Source: Cladocopium goreaui (Eukaryota; Sar; Dinophyceae; Suessiales; Symbiodiniaceae). From it: DNA of 64,000 nt. The stretch is taken from NCBI GenBank assembly GCA_947184155.2, contig CAMXCT020000457.1, forward strand, positions 124,001 to 188,000, written 5' to 3'. Both the position numbers and the translations under genes were made by a program. This document shows positions 63,994-64,000 of the stretch, one piece after another. Position 1 is the first letter of the stretch. Each line of letters starts with the position of its first letter. The notes under the pieces were generated by a model. It saw only the letters and a program-made list of their open reading frames with translations. It did not search any database and was not told where the DNA came from.

Positions 63994-64000
63994 TGCCCCT

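Larger units (their letters stand above)
61916..64000 (-). mobile_element. Non-LTR retrotransposon with USP domain, copy 2 (3' part)
   Basis: The 3' part of a second, diverged copy in the same orientation: USP domain (63993-62908), a ~990-bp 3' region and a terminal A-tract/CA run at about 61912-61926 (plus strand GTGTGTGTGTTTTTTC). The element continues beyond the right edge of the window. It lies directly upstream of copy 1, giving a head-to-tail pair. Confidence 0.7.

Noticed and set aside
1..64000. Relict dinoflagellate spliced-leader sequence, tRNA or rRNA genes
   Set aside because: I looked for the spliced-leader core and its complement. Only unrelated CCAAAATGGC palindromes were found near 53.98, 54.05 and 62.58 kb. 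No tRNA or rRNA was recognised by eye.

Overview
This window looks like nuclear DNA of a dinoflagellate. It has sparse, intron-rich single-copy coding blocks among very many simple-sequence arrays, and it carries tyrosine-recombinase (YR) retroelements and polyproteins of a kind I associate with dinoflagellate genomes. No prokaryotic operon, CRISPR array, rRNA or tRNA gene was recognised. No relict of the dinoflagellate spliced leader was seen, so the assignment rests on element families and genome texture, and the species is not identified.

Layout from left to right. 1-2400: tandem repeats and triplet microsatellites. About 2.9-10.0 kb, minus strand: a series of short exon-like blocks with splice-like borders, probably one host gene of unknown function. 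10.2-17.35 kb, minus strand: a decayed YR retroelement with split direct repeats (A1 at 17306-17350; B1, A2 and B2 at 10209-10404), gag-like and RNase H/YR remnants, and a 2.6 kb minisatellite inside it. 17.8-26.5 kb: exon-like blocks of uncertain strand and very large microsatellite fields. 27709-36630, minus strand: a young, nearly intact split-direct-repeat YR retroelement with ORFs in the order YR, gag, methyltransferase-like/RT/RNase H. 37.5-40.4 kb: a duplicated non-coding block and an 88-bp tandem repeat. 40655-45788, plus strand: a Copia-type LTR element with 5-bp target duplications, broken by a 1.35 kb insertion. 46.1-47.5 kb, minus strand: a host-like EF-hand ORF. 47.7-50.1 kb: tandem arrays, one of which is interrupted by a 1.56 kb TIR element with TA target sites. 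53.5-64 kb, minus strand: two head-to-tail copies of a non-LTR retrotransposon.

The most interesting system is this non-LTR element. Its 2334-codon ORF carries an AP-like endonuclease, a reverse transcriptase and a run of C2H2-type zinc fingers, and it ends in a domain with the Cys box, Q-D-E-F motif, His box and Asp of ubiquitin-specific proteases (USP). A second, diverged copy at the right edge keeps the same USP catalytic residues. In both copies the USP frame is entered by a -1 shift from an overlapping frame that ends in a Lys/Gly-rich tail. In the complete copy that overlapping frame encodes a plausible 291-residue protein nested inside the large ORF. A deubiquitinase carried and apparently conserved by a retrotransposon, with overlapping-frame expression, is the best candidate here for an undescribed system.
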